In this document: positions 61,030 to 64,000 of the stretch, piece by piece
Numbering within the stretch: the first letter of the stretch is position 1
Layout: every line of letters starts with the position of its first letter
NCBI RefSeq assembly: GCF_026651875.1
Contig: NZ_CP104067.1
Coordinates: forward strand, 3,534,001-3,598,000
DNA length: 64,000 nucleotides
Source: Alicyclobacillus fastidiosus
Lineage (GTDB): Bacteria > Bacillota > Bacilli > Alicyclobacillales > Alicyclobacillaceae
Direction of reading: 5' to 3'
Notes under the pieces: generated by a model
What the model saw: the letters and a program-made list of their open reading frames with translations, nothing else
Told to the model about the DNA's origin: nothing
Databases searched by the model: none
Translations under genes and position numbers: made by a program

Positions 61030-62337
61030 TCACACCCCCGTAATCTGACCCAATGTCTCAATCGTCGTCGACATGTCAGTCAAATCTTCCGTCCCCTGCG
61101 TGAGCAGAGCGTTTACCTCAGGCACCTTCGCAATCGCCATGTCGGTATCCGCATCTGAGCCTGGACGGTACGCGCCAATGCGCAGCAGGTCCTCCACGTC
61201 GCGAAACCGGCTCAACCACGTCCGGGCGAGCTGGGCGGCGCTTTGATGCCGATTGTCGGCCACTGTCGAAAACAGTCGAGATACACTGCTCAATACGTCA
61301 ACAGCAGGGAAATGTCCTGCATTCGCAAGCTTTCGCGACAAGACGATATGCCCGTCGAGAATCCCGCGAACCGTATCGGCTATCGGGTCATTCATGTCGT
61401 CCCCGTCCACCAGCACCGTGTAAAATGCGGTGATGGAGCCAATCTCACCCGGTCCCGTGCGCTCGAGCAGTTTTGGCATCGCCGCGAACACGGAAGGAGT
61501 GTATCCCCTCGCGGTTGGAGGCTCGCCAGCCGCCAAACCCACCTCGCGTTGCGCCATCGCAAACCGGGTGACCGAGTCCATCATAAAATTGACGTGGAGC
61601 CCTTCGTCGCGAAAGTGTTCGGCGATGGCCGTGGCCACAAACGCGGCCTTCAGCCGAATGAGCGCCGGTTGGTCAGAGGTCGCAACCACCACCACACTTC
61701 GCTTTAAGCCTTCATCGCCGAGATCGCGTTCGATAAACTCGCGCACTTCGCGCCCACGCTCGCCCACGAGCGCAATCACATTGACGTCCGCCTCGGTTCC
61801 CCGTGCGATCATCGAGAGCAGCGTGCTCTTGCCAACGCCGCTGCCCGCGAAAATCCCGACGCGCTGGCCGTTCCCGACCGTGAGTAGACCGTCGATGACG
61901 CGGACTCCCGTTTGCACAGCGTGTTCGATCCGCCGCCGCCGCAAGGGATCTACCGGCATCTGTTCAATCTCTCGCGGCACCACGTCGCGGACAGGTCCTA
62001 ACCCATCCATAGGCTGACCGAGTCCATCGACAATGCGCCCGAGCAGCCCTGTACCGCAGTTGACCGTCAACCGCGTGTGCAGCGCGAGCACGTCCGCACC
62101 AGGACCGATGTCGCCCAGTTCACCCAGTGGCACGAGAATGAGATTCCCCTCGCGAAAGCCGATGACCTCTGCTCTGCACTGCGATCGATGGCCGTGAATG
62201 AGGCAGATGTCGCCGAGGCTCGCCAAAGGACCGCTCGATTCGACCGTCATGCCGATGACTTTCGTGACCCTGCCGTAGACCTTGACGAGTGTGGCAGTCG
62301 GCAACTGTGCGACGAACGCTCTAAGTGTCTGTTCCAC
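61030..62337 (-). CDS. fliI: Flagellum-specific ATPase FliI
   Basis: Export-driving ATPase related to F1-beta, about 435 residues. Walker A GIFAGSGVGKSTLL lies near residue 165, followed by ALVGERGREVREFIERDLG, the Walker B region HVNFMMDSVTRFAMAQREVG and EPPTARGYTPSVFAAMPKLL. The catalytic and export-ATPase signatures are complete. GTG at 62337 has 9-nt spacing from AGGGGG; the ATG at 62346 touches it. It overlaps the fliH end by about 17 nt. Confidence 0.96.
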   Translation of the reverse strand: MEQTLRAFVAQLPTATLVKVYGRVTKVIGMTVESSGPLASLGDICLIHGHRSQCRAEVIGFREGNLILVPLGELGDIGPGADVLALHTRLTVNCGTGLLGRIVDGLGQPMDGLGPVRDVVPREIEQMPVDPLRRRRIEHAVQTGVRVIDGLLTVGNGQRVGIFAGSGVGKSTLLSMIARGTEADVNVIALVGERGREVREFIERDLGDEGLKRSVVVVATSDQPALIRLKAAFVATAIAEHFRDEGLHVNFMMDSVTRFAMAQREVGLAAGEPPTARGYTPSVFAAMPKLLERTGPGEIGSITAFYTVLVDGDDMNDPIADTVRGILDGHIVLSRKLANAGHFPAVDVLSSVSRLFSTVADNRHQSAAQLARTWLSRFRDVEDLLRIGAYRPGSDADTDMAIAKVPEVNALLTQGTEDLTDMSTTIETLGQITGV

Positions 62338-63106
62338 CGACGGCATCCCCCTGCTGTAACGTCAACTGGTGTAGGGTGTGTCGCAACTCATCCAGTCTCG
62401 TGCGGACCGTCGCGTCCACGCGCCCACCGGTTCCGCGAATATCGCAGTCTCCGGGCGACAACGCGGGATCAGGGACGACCGTGATCTCCCACTCCCCGTA
62501 ATTCAACATCTTCCACTTCGGGTGGGCTTGACGAGCCGCGGTATAGTCGTCCGGATGAACCCGCACCTGGACCGAGGTACTATGGATGACGTAGTGGAGC
62601 AACTCTTCGACCATGGAACCGATGTCCGCAGGCTCGGTCGCCAATTCGCGATAGAGCAACTTCTGCACTGCGGCCATCGCCACTTCCTCGACGACAGGCT
62701 GCAGTGCCGCGATACTCTGTGCGCGTTGCTCGTCGATGCCTTGCGCTATGGCTGTCAGGGCCGCTTGCTCCTGCGCCTTCCACTCGCCAAACGCCACGTT
62801 CGCTTCCTCTCTTCCGCGGCGAAGGCCCTCTTCGAAGCCAGCGTGTTCTGCCGCCAGACGGACGCTTTCCGCCTCCGCGCGCGCGCGCTCCACCAGGTCT
62901 CGGGCCTGTGCCGTCGCATTCGCGAGCATCTGTTCACACGCAGCTTCCGCCTCGGCTAGGATGGCCGCCGAATCGACCACAAGCTCCGCTTCGACATCCA
63001 ATGGGTCCAGGCCGACCGCAACCTCCGCCTCGGTCGTCGCTATCGGGATAGGTTGCATTCCGTCTGGCAACCACGTCGAGGTCAGGTGCTTCAGCACGTT
63101 AGACAA
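62321..63106 (-). CDS. fliH: Flagellar assembly protein FliH
   Basis: Regulator of the FliI ATPase, about 261 residues. The central part is a Glu/Ala-rich coiled-coil (AEAACEQMLANATAQARDLV and AEAESVRLAAEHAGFEEGLR), and the C-terminal half matches the FliH/HrpE domain (YRELATEPADIGSMVEELLH, VQVRVHPDDYTAARQ). The start is uncertain. TTG at 63106, 10 nt after GGAGGT and overlapping fliG by 8 nt, gives a family-like SNVLKHL N-terminus; GTG at 63118 is the alternative. Confidence 0.9.
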   Translation of the reverse strand: MSNVLKHLTSTWLPDGMQPIPIATTEAEVAVGLDPLDVEAELVVDSAAILAEAEAACEQMLANATAQARDLVERARAEAESVRLAAEHAGFEEGLRRGREEANVAFGEWKAQEQAALTAIAQGIDEQRAQSIAALQPVVEEVAMAAVQKLLYRELATEPADIGSMVEELLHYVIHSTSVQVRVHPDDYTAARQAHPKWKMLNYGEWEITVVPDPALSPGDCDIRGTGGRVDATVRTRLDELRHTLHQLTLQQGDAVGGTDT

Positions 63107-64000
63107 TGATGTCGTCACCTCCGCCGTGCGATACCACAATCTCTCCGAGATCTTCAAGATGCCTGATGACACCTACTATGCGCTGCTGTGCATCCTCGAC
63201 GTCGCGCAGGCGGACGGGGCCCATGTACTCCATGTCCTCCTGAAACGTCTCGGCCATCCGCTTGGACATGTTGTTGAACAAAACTTCCTTGACATCGTCT
63301 CGAGATACCTTGAGAGCCAGTTGGAGGTCCCGCGCGTCCACCTCGCGGATGACGCGCTGAATCGCCTTGCCGTCGAGGAAGATGATGTCCTCGAAAACGA
63401 ACATCCGCTTCTTGATCTCGTCCACGAGATCCGGGTCCTTCGTCGACAGCTTTTCAAGAATCCCTTTCTCCGTGCTGCGATCTACGCCGTTTAAGATCTT
63501 CACGATGGCTTCGATACCACCGGCCTGCGCACTGTCCACCGTCGTCATCGTCGACAACTTCGACTCGAGGATATCCTCGACTTCGGCGATGACATCCGGT
63601 GAAGTCCCTTTCATCGTAGCGATCCTCCGCGCGACGTCCGCTTGCAAATCGGCCGGTAACGCGGAGATGATCATGGCCGCCTGATCCGCATCCAGGTACG
63701 ACAGCACGAGCGCCACCGTCTGCGGGTGCTCATCCTGGATGAAGCCAAGGACCTGGTTTGGATCCGCCTTGCGCGCGAAGTGAAACGGCCGAACTTGCAG
63801 GGCGGAGGTCAACCGATTGAGGATGTCCTCCGCCTCTTTTCCGCCGAGCGCCTTTTCGAGTACGTCGCGCGCGTACTGAATGCCGCCCGTCTGGATGTAT
63901 TCCCGGGCCATGGCGAGATCGCGAAATTCCTCGAGAATGTGCTCCCGCTGTTCAAAATTCACCTTGCTGACGTTCGCTATCTCGAAAGTAAGCTGTTCGA
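63099..64000 (-). CDS. fliG: Flagellar motor switch protein FliG (N-terminus outside window)
   Basis: Rotor protein that meets the stator and sets torque and direction. The frame runs unbroken to the window edge (EQLTFEIANVSKVNFEQREH), so an internal GTG at 63962 is not the true start; about 35 residues should lie outside. Conserved parts seen are FARKADPNQVLGFIQDEHPQ, TVALVLSYLDADQAAMIISA, and the C-terminal torque helix region VFEDIIFLDGKAIQRVIREV with its charged residues. It is followed by fliH. Confidence 0.97.
   Translation of the reverse strand, partial: EQLTFEIANVSKVNFEQREHILEEFRDLAMAREYIQTGGIQYARDVLEKALGGKEAEDILNRLTSALQVRPFHFARKADPNQVLGFIQDEHPQTVALVLSYLDADQAAMIISALPADLQADVARRIATMKGTSPDVIAEVEDILESKLSTMTTVDSAQAGGIEAIVKILNGVDRSTEKGILEKLSTKDPDLVDEIKKRMFVFEDIIFLDGKAIQRVIREVDARDLQLALKVSRDDVKEVLFNNMSKRMAETFQEDMEYMGPVRLRDVEDAQQRIVGVIRHLEDLGEIVVSHGGGDDIIV

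Overview
This window looks like chromosome from a spore-forming, motile, Gram-positive bacterium of the class Bacilli with fairly high G+C by eye (probably mid-to-high 50s percent). Gene content and order match the Bacillus subtilis stretch that runs from cinA back to fliG, and the base composition and protein style suggest the Alicyclobacillaceae. The genus is an inference. Almost every gene lies on the minus strand; only typA and one small hypothetical gene are on the plus strand. No tRNA, rRNA, insertion sequence, phage or CRISPR locus was seen.

Read in the direction of transcription (64000 down to 1), the window starts inside a large flagellar/chemotaxis operon: fliG (cut by the edge), fliH, fliI, fliJ, a ylxF-type chaperone, fliK, flgD, a small flagellar protein, flgE, flbD, fliL, fliM, fliY, cheY, fliO/fliZ, fliP, fliQ, fliR, flhB, flhA, flhF, flhG, cheB, cheA, cheW, cheC, cheD and a swrB/ylxL-like gene. 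Stop and start codons overlap at most junctions. Two departures from the B. subtilis plan stand out: sigD is missing between cheD and the swrB-like gene, and CheB has no receiver domain.

Next comes the translation and envelope block rpsB, tsf, pyrH, frr, uppS, cdsA, dxr, rseP. Where B. subtilis has proS and polC, this genome has pheA (minus) and typA (plus), converging on a bidirectional terminator. The block rimP, nusA, ylxR, ylxQ, infB, rbfA, nrnA, truB, ribF, rpsO, pnp follows, with a clear sigma-A promoter and a terminator-like leader hairpin before rimP. infB carries a tandemly repeated Gly/Arg-rich N-terminal segment.

The last third holds a YlxY-type polysaccharide deacetylase, an M16 peptidase, dut, the dipicolinate synthase genes spoVFA/spoVFB, the lysine/diaminopimelate genes asd, dapG and dapA, RNase J (rnjB), tepA, ylzJ, an FtsK/SpoIIIE translocase, three accessory genes (two unknown proteins and a lone BMP-family lipoprotein), then ymfK, rodZ/ymfM, yajQ, pgsA and the start of cinA.

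The most interesting regulatory signal is upstream of spoVFA. A near-perfect sigma-K promoter lies between the arms of a 13-bp perfect inverted repeat. The downstream arm contains the spoVFA ribosome binding site, so read-through RNA could mask it while sigma-K-initiated RNA could not.
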